Shown piece by piece: positions 26,508 through 35,138 of a stretch of DNA of 64,000 bases. Source of the stretch: an uncultured Candidatus Melainabacteria bacterium (GTDB lineage: Bacteria; Cyanobacteriota; Vampirovibrionia; Gastranaerophilales; Gastranaerophilaceae); contig CAKUXM010000005.1 in the NCBI GenBank assembly GCA_934700335.1, positions 1 through 64,000 of the forward strand. The letters run 5' to 3'. The notes beneath the pieces were generated by a model that was given only the letters and a program-made list of their open reading frames with translations, was not told the origin of the DNA and ran no database searches. Position 1 is the stretch's first letter; the number at the start of each line of letters is the position of its first letter. The translations under genes and the position numbers were made by a program.

Positions 26508-26771
26508 TTATTCCTCATCTAAATTTTCAATGTATTCGGAAACTCTTTCAAACTCATCATCATCTTCAATTGTTTCAAATGAATAACCAGAACCTTCTTG
26601 AATTAATTTCATTAAAACAATTTCAGAGTCGTTTTCTTCTTTATCTTTTTCATCACCTGGTAAAAGTAGTGCATATTCACTGCCTTCAAATTGAATGATA
26701 TCAAATAGTTCAAATTTGATTAAATTACCTTTTTCATCTAAAGTTTCGATGATGTGTTTATCGTTAGCCAT
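26508..26771 (-). CDS. DUF1292 family protein
   Basis: 87 residues, acidic. The pattern LDEKGNLIKFELFDIIQFEGSEYALLLP followed by an acidic loop and EIVLMKLIQEG fits DUF1292, a small family of unknown function often found next to ruvX (yqgF), as here. Cytosolic. Gap of 3 bases to the next gene. Confidence 0.85.
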   Translation of the reverse strand: MANDKHIIETLDEKGNLIKFELFDIIQFEGSEYALLLPGDEKDKEENDSEIVLMKLIQEGSGYSFETIEDDDEFERVSEYIENLDEE

Positions 26772-26786
26772 TATTTTCTCACTTTC

Positions 26787-27188
26787 TTATTTACTTAGGT
26801 ACTGTTCTAGTATAATACAAGCACTTTCAATATCAACTAGACCCTTGTTTTTTCTAAAGTCTATATTTTTATTTCTTAGATTTTCTTCGGCAGTGTCGCT
26901 GGTTAAACGTTCATCTTCCATGACAATTTTGAAAAAGTCCTTTAACTTTTCTGCAAAACCTAAGCAATCTTGTGCCTGATGACCTTGTGTGCCGTCCATG
27001 TTTATTGGTAAACCAACAACAATTGTTTCCACTCGATTTTCTTTAGCAATTTTTTTTATTTGCTCAATAGCGTCTTCTTCTGGTTTTCGAGAAATAAATG
27101 AATGAGGTGTCGCAATAACATGTAAAAAGTCGCTTAGTGCTATACCTATTCTTTTTTCTCCGACATCAAGTGCCATTACTTTATCCAT
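26787..27188 (-). CDS. ruvX: Putative pre-16S rRNA nuclease / Holliday junction resolvase-like (YqgF/RuvX)
   Basis: 133 residues. RNase H-like fold with MALDVGEKRIGIALSD, VVGLPINMDGTQG, ERLTSDTAEENLR and the closing DIESACIILEQYL, the family's acidic active site. In E. coli the protein processes pre-16S rRNA ends. The longer frame from 27203 is ignored; ATG 27188 has AGGA upstream and shares a base with the previous stop (TAATG). Confidence 0.93.
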   Translation of the reverse strand: MDKVMALDVGEKRIGIALSDFLHVIATPHSFISRKPEEDAIEQIKKIAKENRVETIVVGLPINMDGTQGHQAQDCLGFAEKLKDFFKIVMEDERLTSDTAEENLRNKNIDFRKNKGLVDIESACIILEQYLSK

Positions 27189-28837
27189 TATTCCTGAACC
27201 CAAGCCTTTTCGATTTTTTCTATAACTTTTTCTGCTTGCGTTTTTGTTATAGTGATTTCATCTTCATAGTTTGTGTTTCTTTTGAATAAGTTTGTTGTTT
27301 TATTTGCACTATCAAGTTTGAATTTGATTAAAACGTAGTATTCGTAGATACTTTTTCTGATGATGTTTCTGAATAATTCTTCTTTTGCATCTTCGTCAAA
27401 GTATAGTGCATAGAACAATCCTGCTAGATTTTTTTCGTTTGCAAGATATTTTAAGTATGCAACATTCATTATACGTTTTGCCCAAATTTTTTCTTCGTTT
27501 TTGTCAATTAATTTGTGCAAATCTTCATCGATTGCTTCGTCTAAGTCGATATCATAATTATCTTTTTTAAAGTTATTGTTTAATTTTTCTGTAAAATCAT
27601 AGAATTTGATTGAAAAATCTGTATCCAAGAACCATTTTTGAGTTTCTTCAGCAAGACAGATTTTATCAAGTTCTTTTTTAGTTAAAGTTTTCTTTTCAAA
27701 TTTGTCTTCTAAAATATATTGCATTGGAACTGGTTCTGTTGGAATATCGTGTAATAAATTTCTCCAGCAAATATATTCGTATGACATTAATTCACCATGT
27801 TTATGAACAGTTTCTTCTGCCTTCATTAATAATGTTTTTAGTACTGTATGGTTGATAAATACTGGTAAATCATCGCCATAAAATCTTTCTACAATACGTT
27901 TGAAATCGTTTTTAGTGATTTGATTGAAACCGAAACAGTCAACAATGCCCCATTTGTCGCTAACAACTGTTGCTACAAGTTGAATTGTTTCATCTTCTCT
28001 TTCTCTTGAGAAAATCAAGGCTTGGTTTCCATGTCCGTCTGGATAGCTTGAATACGATTCATAAGGTTTTGATTCAGATAAAACTTCTTTGTAAAAATCA
28101 AGAGTGTTATCTTCTCTAACGCCAGACAATTTTAAAGCTGAAATGTTTCTTTTGATTGCTGGTAAAAATTCTTCGTCTACGTATTCTTTAGCCTCTAAAA
28201 GAGCATGTAAAGCTAATTGTGATTTTGATTGACCTAATTCATCAAGTGCAATTTGAGCAGATCTTGAACTTGGGTCATGTAAAAATACTGGAATTAAGAT
28301 GTTTGCTAATGCATCTTCGGTGTAATCATCAGCTAAGGATTGAACTAATGCTTTTGCATCTGCATCTGATAAAGAATACAAGAAGTCTAAGAAATCAATT
28401 TGTGCTTCTGGATTCATTATTGCAGTATGTAAAAGTTGTTTTGTGTCTGCATCAATAACGTCTTCTGGTGATTCAAAGTATTCTTCTAAGTTGTCATAAT
28501 CAACTTTGTTACCTAAATCTTTTAAAATATTAAGTACTACGGTTTTTACATAGTCTGAAACGGTTGGGCTTTTTAAAGTGTTCCAAAGCGCATTTTCAAG
28601 TTGGTCTTTTTCACATAATCTATGAAGCAAGAAACATAAAATGTATGCTTTTTGTTCATTTGTTTTAACGAGTTCTCTCATCAAGGTGTCAAGAACTGCT
28701 TTTTTATCAGTTTGATTGTCTAGGACATATAATAATTCATCAACTTTTGTTGCATCTTGCAATGTTTGAAGTCTTGTTATAGCTGTTAAAACTTCTGCTT
28801 TTAATTGTATTTTGTTAAGTTGTTCTACTTCTTGCAT
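27188..28837 (-). CDS. Unknown protein, HEAT-like helical N-terminus
   Basis: 549 residues, not recognised. The first ~230 residues are repeated helices with a HEAT/ARM look (QTDKKAVLDTLMRELV, LGQSKSQLALHALLEA). The middle (~250-330) looks alpha/beta (DGHGNQALIFSREREDETIQ), and the C-terminal ~200 are charged helices. No signal peptide or membrane segment. It is coupled by TAATG overlaps both to the ClpX-zinc-domain gene upstream and to ruvX downstream, which suggests a joint role. Confidence 0.8.
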   Translation of the reverse strand: MQEVEQLNKIQLKAEVLTAITRLQTLQDATKVDELLYVLDNQTDKKAVLDTLMRELVKTNEQKAYILCFLLHRLCEKDQLENALWNTLKSPTVSDYVKTVVLNILKDLGNKVDYDNLEEYFESPEDVIDADTKQLLHTAIMNPEAQIDFLDFLYSLSDADAKALVQSLADDYTEDALANILIPVFLHDPSSRSAQIALDELGQSKSQLALHALLEAKEYVDEEFLPAIKRNISALKLSGVREDNTLDFYKEVLSESKPYESYSSYPDGHGNQALIFSREREDETIQLVATVVSDKWGIVDCFGFNQITKNDFKRIVERFYGDDLPVFINHTVLKTLLMKAEETVHKHGELMSYEYICWRNLLHDIPTEPVPMQYILEDKFEKKTLTKKELDKICLAEETQKWFLDTDFSIKFYDFTEKLNNNFKKDNYDIDLDEAIDEDLHKLIDKNEEKIWAKRIMNVAYLKYLANEKNLAGLFYALYFDEDAKEELFRNIIRKSIYEYYVLIKFKLDSANKTTNLFKRNTNYEDEITITKTQAEKVIEKIEKAWVQE

Positions 28838-29109
28838 TAGTTATTACCCCTCCACATTGCATCAAGCAATCTTTGTGCTTCTACTGATAAGTTTCTGTCA
28901 TTCATTATCAAATATTGTACTGCAATCATTACGCAATCTGAACAAATGTTAACATTTGGACCTTTTACCATTTTTAATACTTGTGTATTTGGTCTTCCGC
29001 AAAAACTACAGTAAGTTAATTCCGGTGCTTTTGTTTCTTCCTCTGCTTTTGATGCAGACTCTTTCTTTGGTGTTCTTTTACCTAATTTTACTACTTTTTC
29101 TTCTGACAT
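28837..29109 (-). CDS. Stand-alone ClpX-type C4 zinc-binding domain protein
   Basis: 90 residues. A basic, Lys/Glu-rich N-terminal tail is followed by C34-x2-C37-x18-C56-x2-C59, the exact spacing of the ClpX zinc-binding domain, with matching context (YCSFCGRP, VKGPNVNICSDC). A helical tail of ~30 residues ends the protein; there is no AAA+ module. In ClpX this domain dimerises and binds adaptors and substrates. It is the first gene of a minus operon that also encodes an ATPase-less Clp_N protein, so a role in tuning Clp proteases is plausible (inference). Confidence 0.85.
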   Translation of the reverse strand: MSEEKVVKLGKRTPKKESASKAEEETKAPELTYCSFCGRPNTQVLKMVKGPNVNICSDCVMIAVQYLIMNDRNLSVEAQRLLDAMWRGNN

Positions 29110-29226
29110 ATTTTATCCCTTTTATTAATATCTTAATTGTATCGTAAACTTTAAAATATTGCCAAATTTTTTAATTTAATTTAAAATTAATTTAACAATA
29201 CAATTTAGATTTGGGGAATGTGAATA

Positions 29227-29859
29227 ATGAAAAAATTTCTATCAATATTATCAATTTTACTAGTATCATTGCTTTCAACTGCTTGTATCAACAATTTAGC
29301 AGTCCAAGAGTTAAATAATAAAGCTAAAGTATATATGGATAAGGGTGATTATGAAAACGCAATTAGTCGTTTAGAAGCAAGTGTTGACCTTGATGACACA
29401 ATTTTTGAAACTCAATATAATTTAGCTGTTGCCTATACTTATGCAAACAAATACAAACAAGCTATTTCAGCATTTGATAAAGCTATTAACTTAAAACCAA
29501 CGATGGCTGAAACTTATTATTCACTTGGTGTTGCTCAAGAAAATTATGCAATCGACTTGATTAAAGGTGAAGTTAAGTTAGACGAAGATAATTTAGAAGA
29601 AAATGAAGAAGCTTCTACTGATGATGAAGTTGCAGAAGAATTATCAAAAGAAGAAATTGCTGCAATCAAAGAATTGTACAATCAAGCAATTCAATCTTAT
29701 GAAAAATACCTAGAAAAATCTAATAACGCTAAAGACAAAGAAAATGTTGAAGCTAAGATTTCTAATATTAAAACAGAAATTCAAAAATTAGATAATCCAG
29801 ATTTTGATGCTACTTCTATGGATACAGAAACACAAAATAAATCATTTAGTATTCAATAG
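29227..29859 (+). CDS. TPR lipoprotein
   Basis: 210 residues. Lipoprotein signal peptide with lipobox LSTAC (Cys20). Then come TPR units (~33-66 and ~67-100: GDYENAISRLEASVDL, YKQAISAFDKAINLKP), an acidic insert (~118-145) and another helix pair. Likely anchored in the inner or outer membrane, facing the periplasm. It is followed after two bases by lgt, the enzyme that would lipidate it. Protein partners unknown. Confidence 0.88.
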   Translation: MKKFLSILSILLVSLLSTACINNLAVQELNNKAKVYMDKGDYENAISRLEASVDLDDTIFETQYNLAVAYTYANKYKQAISAFDKAINLKPTMAETYYSLGVAQENYAIDLIKGEVKLDEDNLEENEEASTDDEVAEELSKEEIAAIKELYNQAIQSYEKYLEKSNNAKDKENVEAKISNIKTEIQKLDNPDFDATSMDTETQNKSFSIQ

Positions 29860-29861
29860 TT

Positions 29862-30653
29862 ATGTTTAAATCACCTTCTGAAATATGTTTTTCAATTTTT
29901 GGAATTGATATTTATTATTACGGTATAGTAATGGCTATCGCTGTGTTAACTGGTGTGTTTTTCTCTAATTATGTTAGAAAAAAATGTTATCCAGAAATAT
30001 CTGAGAATGATTTTTTTGATGTTTTGTTTTATTCAGTGATAAGTGCTTTTATTGGCGCAAGACTGTATTATTGTTTGTTTAGTTTTTCTTATTATTCAAA
30101 TCATTTATCAGAAATCTTTGATTTTCGTCAAGGAGGATTATCAATACATGGTGGGTTACTGTTCGGATTTTTAGTAGGTATTACGGTTGCTAAGTTTAAG
30201 AAATTACCTATTTTGAAATTTTTAGATTTATCAGTTTTGGGGATAATTTTGGCTCAAGCAATCGGGCGCTGGGGAAATTTCTTTAATTCAGAAGCCTTTG
30301 GTCGCCCGACTGAAATTTTCTGTAAATTGTATATTCCTATTTCTCATAGACCTCTAGAATACATTAACTACGAATATTTTCACCCAACTTTTTTGTACGA
30401 ATCAATTCTTGATGTAATTGTATTTTTAATACTATTTTTTGTGATAAAGAAATTTGCTAAAAATATTGTTGGAGTTATGTTTTGTGCATATTTGATTTTG
30501 TATTCTTTTGTTAGAATACTTGTGGAGCATTTTAGAATAGATAGTATTTTATATCTTGGTAAAATTCCTTTACCGAGTGTTGTTTCTATTTTGATAATTG
30601 TAGTTGCTAGTATTTTCTTGTTTTTTATTTATAGAAGATACAAAAAATCTTAA
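29862..30653 (+). CDS. lgt: Prolipoprotein diacylglyceryl transferase
   Basis: 263 residues, polytopic membrane protein. It attaches diacylglycerol to lipobox cysteines. The Lgt signature GRWGNFFNSEAFG, the region FRQGGLSIHGGLLFG and HPTFLYE are present, as are seven hydrophobic segments. It is in an operon with the preceding lipoprotein gene (2-base gap). Confidence 0.95.
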   Translation: MFKSPSEICFSIFGIDIYYYGIVMAIAVLTGVFFSNYVRKKCYPEISENDFFDVLFYSVISAFIGARLYYCLFSFSYYSNHLSEIFDFRQGGLSIHGGLLFGFLVGITVAKFKKLPILKFLDLSVLGIILAQAIGRWGNFFNSEAFGRPTEIFCKLYIPISHRPLEYINYEYFHPTFLYESILDVIVFLILFFVIKKFAKNIVGVMFCAYLILYSFVRILVEHFRIDSILYLGKIPLPSVVSILIIVVASIFLFFIYRRYKKS

Positions 30654-30654
30654 A

Positions 30655-31092
30655 TTATCGTTTTGTTCTAATGTTTTGTAAATCTTGTTTTGTCATGACC
30701 TCACAAGTTCCAACGCCCTTGTAATAAACAGTGTATGAACGATTGCCATTTACGACTTCACTTCTGATTGTGTTAATTTTGTTTGTAACTCTGTCAACTC
30801 TGTAAATAACATCAGTTTTGCCGTAATCGTAATGGTATTTTATTTTAAATAATAAGTAATCAAAGTTATAATCTAATACGCTATCGACTTTTTTCTTTTT
30901 GCCAAAGTAAACGTATCCAATATTAGTTTTGTCATCATCAAAGAATATGTGTATTTTAATATCATGGACTTTTACTTCGGGTACTTTTTCGTTGTACTCT
31001 GCAAAATTACAAATCATATCAACAGCGTTTGCTGATAATGAGTTAAGAGTAAATATAACAAATAATAATACTATCTTATGTAGTAATTTCAT
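30655..31092 (-). CDS. Small exported protein of unknown function
   Basis: 145 residues. Sec signal peptide (KLLHKIVLLFVIFTLNSLSANA, cleavage predicted after A23). The mature part is rich in beta strands with Tyr/Lys (IGYVYFGKKKKVD, YHYDYGKTDVIYRVD) and has two cysteines that could form a disulfide. No family recognised. It is coupled by a TAATG overlap to the sensor kinase upstream, so it could be a periplasmic partner of that kinase (inference). Confidence 0.8.
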   Translation of the reverse strand: MKLLHKIVLLFVIFTLNSLSANAVDMICNFAEYNEKVPEVKVHDIKIHIFFDDDKTNIGYVYFGKKKKVDSVLDYNFDYLLFKIKYHYDYGKTDVIYRVDRVTNKINTIRSEVVNGNRSYTVYYKGVGTCEVMTKQDLQNIRTKR

Positions 31093-32924
31093 TAAACTAA
31101 ATCTTCTTCTTGATTTTTTTCTGGCATTTCATCTTTTGAATCGTCTTTAGGTTTGATAGGTAATCTAAAGCCAAAAGTTGAACCTTCTCCAACTTTTGAA
31201 TGTACAAATACTTCGCCCCCGTGATGCTTTTCTACAGAGATTTTAACAAGGTGTAAGCCTAAACCAGTACCTTTGATAGAGTGCGTTGCATTTTCAACTC
31301 TAAAGAATCTGTCAAAGATTTTCTTTTGATATTCTTCTGGAATACCAGGACCTTGATCTTCTACTGAAACTTCAATAAAGTCTCCAACTCTTGCTCTTTC
31401 AGCTCTGATTTTTACTCTAGAACCGTCTGGAGAATATTTGATAGCGTTTGATAAAATGTTGTTGATTACACGAGCAATGCTGTCATGGTTAAGAGGAACT
31501 TCTGGTAAGTCAGGTTCTTTCATAACAGAAATTGTGATTTTGTGTTCGTGCGCTAAGATGTCTAATTGGTTTACACATTCTTCGATAATCTTAGTAACAT
31601 CTTCTTTTTTCTTTTCAAGTCTAATTTGTTGACTTTGGTAACGAGAGAAATCAAGAATATCATTAACCATTCTGTTAAGTCTGATAATTTCTTGATTCAT
31701 AACACCTATAAATTCTTTTTGAGTGTTAAAATCAAAATCGTTACCGTAGTTATATAGAGTGTCGATATAACTTCTAAGAACGGTAACAGGAGTTCTTAGT
31801 TCGTGAGAAACATTTGAGATAAAGTGGTTGCGCAAATTATCCATTTCAATTTCTTTAGTTATATCAATAAGAACGATAATATAACCAACGTAGTCTTTAT
31901 TTCTTGAAAACATTGGTGAAGCAACGCATTTGATGATACGTTTGTCAACTTCTATGTTAAAGCCCAGAGGTCGTTTTTCTATGACATCAAGAGGAGTATC
32001 TTTGAATTGTTCAATTTTTTCTTTGAAACAAAGTTCCCCATTTGTATCACAGTATTGTTGAATTTTTGTACCTAAAATTTCGCTTTGTTCAGCTTCAAGG
32101 AGTTTTCTGGCATGATTATTGATAAGAACGATTTTGTCGTAGTTGTCGCAAACAACAACACCGTTTGCAATACTCATTAAAACTGCTTCAAGCTTATTTT
32201 TTTCTAATGTTAATTCTTCAATGTTTTGTTCTTCAAATTGGTGTAATTTTTGAGACATGTCGTTGAATGATGTGAATAATTCTTGAACATCACTGCTAAC
32301 GTCTGTGCCTTCTAGTTTGTACCCAAATTCACCAGATGAAATTTTTCTAACACCGGTTAGAATATGTCTTAACTCTTTTGTAATTAATAATGTATTGACT
32401 ATTACGACTGCTGCGAAAACAATCCATGTAATGATGAATACAAGTAAAAGAGAGGCTCTAGTTGTGCCAGAGATTTTGTCTATGATGTTACCTGATAGAC
32501 CGATTGTTACGGAACCTACGACTTGATTAGATACGAGAGATTTGTTAACCATTGGCGAACTTACTGCAATGATAGAACCGTCGAAGGCTTTAGGAAAATC
32601 ATTTTTACTTGAATAAATTACTTTTGATTTGTTGTCTTTAAATTCGATGAAAGATATATCGTCGTTGCTTTTTAGGATAGAAAGCGAGTGTGTTCTTAAA
32701 GTGTTGTATTTGTTAGACTCGGGGATATCTTTAGTAACTTCAACACTTTCAATAGCAAGAGTTTTAGCGATAATTTGTCCAAAACTTTTGTAAGCCATGT
32801 TCATGTTATTTTGGATAGCGTTCATTGCAAGTATAGCAATAAGCACAATAACAGTTGTGCACGCTAAAAATCCAACTAGGATTAATCGATTTTGTGAGCT
32901 CATTGACGATTTCTTCATATCCAT
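31092..32924 (-). CDS. Membrane sensor histidine kinase (PhoR/VicK-like layout)
   Basis: 610 residues. TM1 (~13-36), a periplasmic sensor region of ~120 residues, TM2 (~156-180), HAMP, a PAS domain (~235-350), HisKA with NVSHELRTPVTVLRSYI (His ~372), and HATPase with NNILSNAIKYSPDG, DQGPGIPEEYQ and GTGLGLHLVK. This order is typical of PhoR/VicK phosphate or cell-wall stress kinases. No response regulator is adjacent. Alternative starts at 32918 and 32903 would shorten only the cytoplasmic lead. Confidence 0.92.
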   Translation of the reverse strand: MDMKKSSMSSQNRLILVGFLACTTVIVLIAILAMNAIQNNMNMAYKSFGQIIAKTLAIESVEVTKDIPESNKYNTLRTHSLSILKSNDDISFIEFKDNKSKVIYSSKNDFPKAFDGSIIAVSSPMVNKSLVSNQVVGSVTIGLSGNIIDKISGTTRASLLLVFIITWIVFAAVVIVNTLLITKELRHILTGVRKISSGEFGYKLEGTDVSSDVQELFTSFNDMSQKLHQFEEQNIEELTLEKNKLEAVLMSIANGVVVCDNYDKIVLINNHARKLLEAEQSEILGTKIQQYCDTNGELCFKEKIEQFKDTPLDVIEKRPLGFNIEVDKRIIKCVASPMFSRNKDYVGYIIVLIDITKEIEMDNLRNHFISNVSHELRTPVTVLRSYIDTLYNYGNDFDFNTQKEFIGVMNQEIIRLNRMVNDILDFSRYQSQQIRLEKKKEDVTKIIEECVNQLDILAHEHKITISVMKEPDLPEVPLNHDSIARVINNILSNAIKYSPDGSRVKIRAERARVGDFIEVSVEDQGPGIPEEYQKKIFDRFFRVENATHSIKGTGLGLHLVKISVEKHHGGEVFVHSKVGEGSTFGFRLPIKPKDDSKDEMPEKNQEEDLV

Positions 32925-33130
32925 ACAAGAATTATATCATGCATAAAAGTATTGAGCAAATTGTGAAGGAAATTAGGTGGAAGTTTTGTAGGTTGGACAT
33001 ACCTGCCGACCAATCATGTTATTCTGTAACTTTACCATGCGTACCGCATCTAAATGCGTGAGTGAATTAGCATGTTGTAAAAAAAATATATCTCTTTAAA
33101 ACCCATTATTTACCTATTTACTCCCCCTTT

Positions 33131-33160
33131 TTGACTTTCTCAAAAATAATATTATTAATA
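33131..33160 (+). promoter_or_regulatory. Promoter candidate for the FlhA-like gene
   Basis: TTGACT at 33131-33136, an 18-base spacer and TTAATA at 33155-33160. The predicted start falls at or next to the first ATG (33165), so the transcript would have almost no leader. Confidence 0.4.
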
Positions 33161-33164
33161 AAGT

Positions 33165-33803
33165 ATGATCGGAATGCTAAAAAAAATCTTTCACGTAAAA
33201 AAAACTAAACAAACTCAAAAATCTATCGATGAGCGTATATCAGATTTATACGAGTCTCTACAAGTCGATGTGCTTGCTATATCATTCGGTGATGATATCC
33301 TTCCATACGCTCAAAACATAGTTAATTGTATCGGTAAATTTAGAATAACTCTTAAAGAAAAAACAGGATTTATTATCCCGCCAATCAGAGTTATCAATGA
33401 CAAATCGCTACAAGAAAATGAACTGCAAATTCTTGTTCGTAACAAAGTCGTTTTCTCTGATTTCGCAGTACCTAACAAAGAATACATCTTAAAAGCAGTA
33501 ATGACAAATTTGAGTAAAATCGCTACAAAGCATGTTGCGGACATTTTCTCAAACGAAGTTACTGAAAAATACATTGACCTTGTTCAAAAAAATAATTCTT
33601 GGCTTATCTGGAATGTTCTTCGTATGGTTCCAATTACGGGCATAAGAGCTATTCTTATAGATATCCTAAATGATGGAAAATCAATAAAAGACATTGTTTT
33701 TGTCTTTGAAAAAATTTGTGAATACGCATCAGAAAATAGAGATTTTTTAGCAACAAAAGATCCTTACAAAATAGCCGAATATGTTAAAAAAGATTTAGTC
33801 TAA
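33165..33803 (+). CDS. Stand-alone, shortened FlhA/SctV-type cytoplasmic (FHIPEP) domain
   Basis: 212 residues. The sequence follows the cytoplasmic domain of the flagellar/type III export gate protein in order: LQVDVLAISFGDDI (FlhA LGYRLIPMVD-like), GFIIPPIRVINDKSL (like GFLPPVVHIRDNMDL), ELQILVRNKVV (YRILMKGVEI), LKAVMTNLSKIATKHVADIF (STVVATHLNHLISQHAAELF) and LIDILNDGKSIKDIVFVFEK (VLQNLLDEKVPIRDMRTILE). The ~330-residue membrane half is absent and a middle portion is shortened. No other flagellar or secretion genes are in the window. It could be a relic of a lost export system or a repurposed binding domain. A second ATG at 33174 could be the true start. Confidence 0.7.
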   Translation: MIGMLKKIFHVKKTKQTQKSIDERISDLYESLQVDVLAISFGDDILPYAQNIVNCIGKFRITLKEKTGFIIPPIRVINDKSLQENELQILVRNKVVFSDFAVPNKEYILKAVMTNLSKIATKHVADIFSNEVTEKYIDLVQKNNSWLIWNVLRMVPITGIRAILIDILNDGKSIKDIVFVFEKICEYASENRDFLATKDPYKIAEYVKKDLV

Positions 33804-33807
33804 ATCT

Positions 33808-34374
33808 CTATTCTTCATCTAAAGGTGATACTTCTTCTGTTTCAGTTGTTTGAGAAGAAGTATCATCTTTAACTCCTTCATCAATCTTTAAAACTCTAGC
33901 CAATGCCTTCTTATCGCCTTTAATCTTAAAATATTCTTCAAATTTAGGTGTAGTTCTTAAATTAAACGAGCGACCATTTTTGTCTTTCGTTTTAGAAATC
34001 ATACCCATATCAACAAGTTCTTTAACGTGGTCATAAGCATTTGCACCTCTTAAATCTTTCAAGTAAGATTGTCTAATAGGTTCCTTCAACGCAATAACTG
34101 TAAGAGTCTTTAAAACTGCAGGTTTCATTTCTGCAGGGCAAAGTTTTTCAACAATGTCCATATGTTCTTCTTTAACCTGCAATATATAACCGTTTTCGTC
34201 ATCAATTTCTAGTGCGCCGTCTCTTGATGCGTAGTCAAATATAAGTTCGACCAAAGCTTCTTCGACTTTATCAACATCTTCACCTAAAAATTCTGCAATT
34301 TCTTTTGCTTCTAATGCTCGAGCTGTTGTAAATAAAACAGCCTCGATTTTAGACTTCAACTGTTCTAGTTCCAT
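33808..34374 (-). CDS. scpB: Segregation and condensation protein B
   Basis: 188 residues. Two winged-helix units as in ScpB (first ~1-80: SKIEAVLFTTARALEAKEIA; second ~85-160: VLKTLTVIALKEPIRQSYLKDLRG, then GMISKTKDKNGRS). It binds ScpA in the SMC condensin that organises and segregates chromosomes. Overlaps scpA by 26 bases. Confidence 0.92.
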   Translation of the reverse strand: MELEQLKSKIEAVLFTTARALEAKEIAEFLGEDVDKVEEALVELIFDYASRDGALEIDDENGYILQVKEEHMDIVEKLCPAEMKPAVLKTLTVIALKEPIRQSYLKDLRGANAYDHVKELVDMGMISKTKDKNGRSFNLRTTPKFEEYFKIKGDKKALARVLKIDEGVKDDTSSQTTETEEVSPLDEE

Positions 34375-35125
34375 TTCCCTTTACCACGTATAAATCTGAA
34401 TAAAATTCGTCCTGTACCAAGTCAATGTCATTATCTACTGACAAAAATAGTAATGCCAAGTAAGCAACAACTTTGCTCATTCCGATTGATACAAGTTCTT
34501 TCAATTCAACTTTTTCTTTTTTATTAAAAATCTTTTCCAATCTTGTCTTAATAGTTTCAACAGATTCTTCGATAAAATTATCGTGAGCAATATTCATAAT
34601 ATCTGCTGGAGTTAAATTAGCATAAGAACGAACTCTTCTTTTTGCACGTTCGTGAGCATTTTTCAAAGCTAATTTTTTATCCAACATTTCATAGAATTCC
34701 AACTGTTTAATCAAGTCTTCCAATGTTACGACTCTTTTTCTATTCATCTTAACGCTTGTTCTTCGTTGTAAAACTTCGTCAATAGAAACAACATTAGTCG
34801 TATTATAATTGTGAAAATCGTCCTCAAAATTATCATCATCAAATTCTAGTTCATCAATAGGTTCTTCTGGTAAAAAGTCCATCATCTCAATACCTTTTAG
34901 AACATTTGATTTTAATTTTAACAATACAGATGCGAATAAAAGTGTTCTACCTGTAAAACGAAGGTTTTGAGATTTTGCTTCAAATGTCTTCATTAAATAT
35001 TTATCCGCAATATCTACAATATCAATGTTCCAAGGGTCAATCTTGCCTGCTTTTGCCATATCAACAAGCATTTCAATCCCATCTACATGATAATCCTGTT
35101 CTAATTGTAGTGCTTCTGCTGTCAT
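34349..35125 (-). CDS. scpA: Segregation and condensation protein A (kleisin)
   Basis: 258 residues. Kleisin N-terminal domain (HVDGIEMLVDMAKAGKIDPW, then NIDIVDIADKYL) and C-terminal winged helix (KVVAYLALLFLS). It bridges the Smc heads and binds ScpB. Located 13 bases after smc and overlapping scpB, so all condensin subunits are in one operon. Confidence 0.92.
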   Translation of the reverse strand: MTAEALQLEQDYHVDGIEMLVDMAKAGKIDPWNIDIVDIADKYLMKTFEAKSQNLRFTGRTLLFASVLLKLKSNVLKGIEMMDFLPEEPIDELEFDDDNFEDDFHNYNTTNVVSIDEVLQRRTSVKMNRKRVVTLEDLIKQLEFYEMLDKKLALKNAHERAKRRVRSYANLTPADIMNIAHDNFIEESVETIKTRLEKIFNKKEKVELKELVSIGMSKVVAYLALLFLSVDNDIDLVQDEFYSDLYVVKGNGTRTVEV

Positions 35126-35138
35126 TTATAACTTTCCT

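Noticed and set aside
32855..33061. A 68-codon plus-strand frame over the kinase start and its leader
   Set aside because: First half is antisense to the kinase and no ribosome site or homology is visible; kept only as part of an unexplained stretch.
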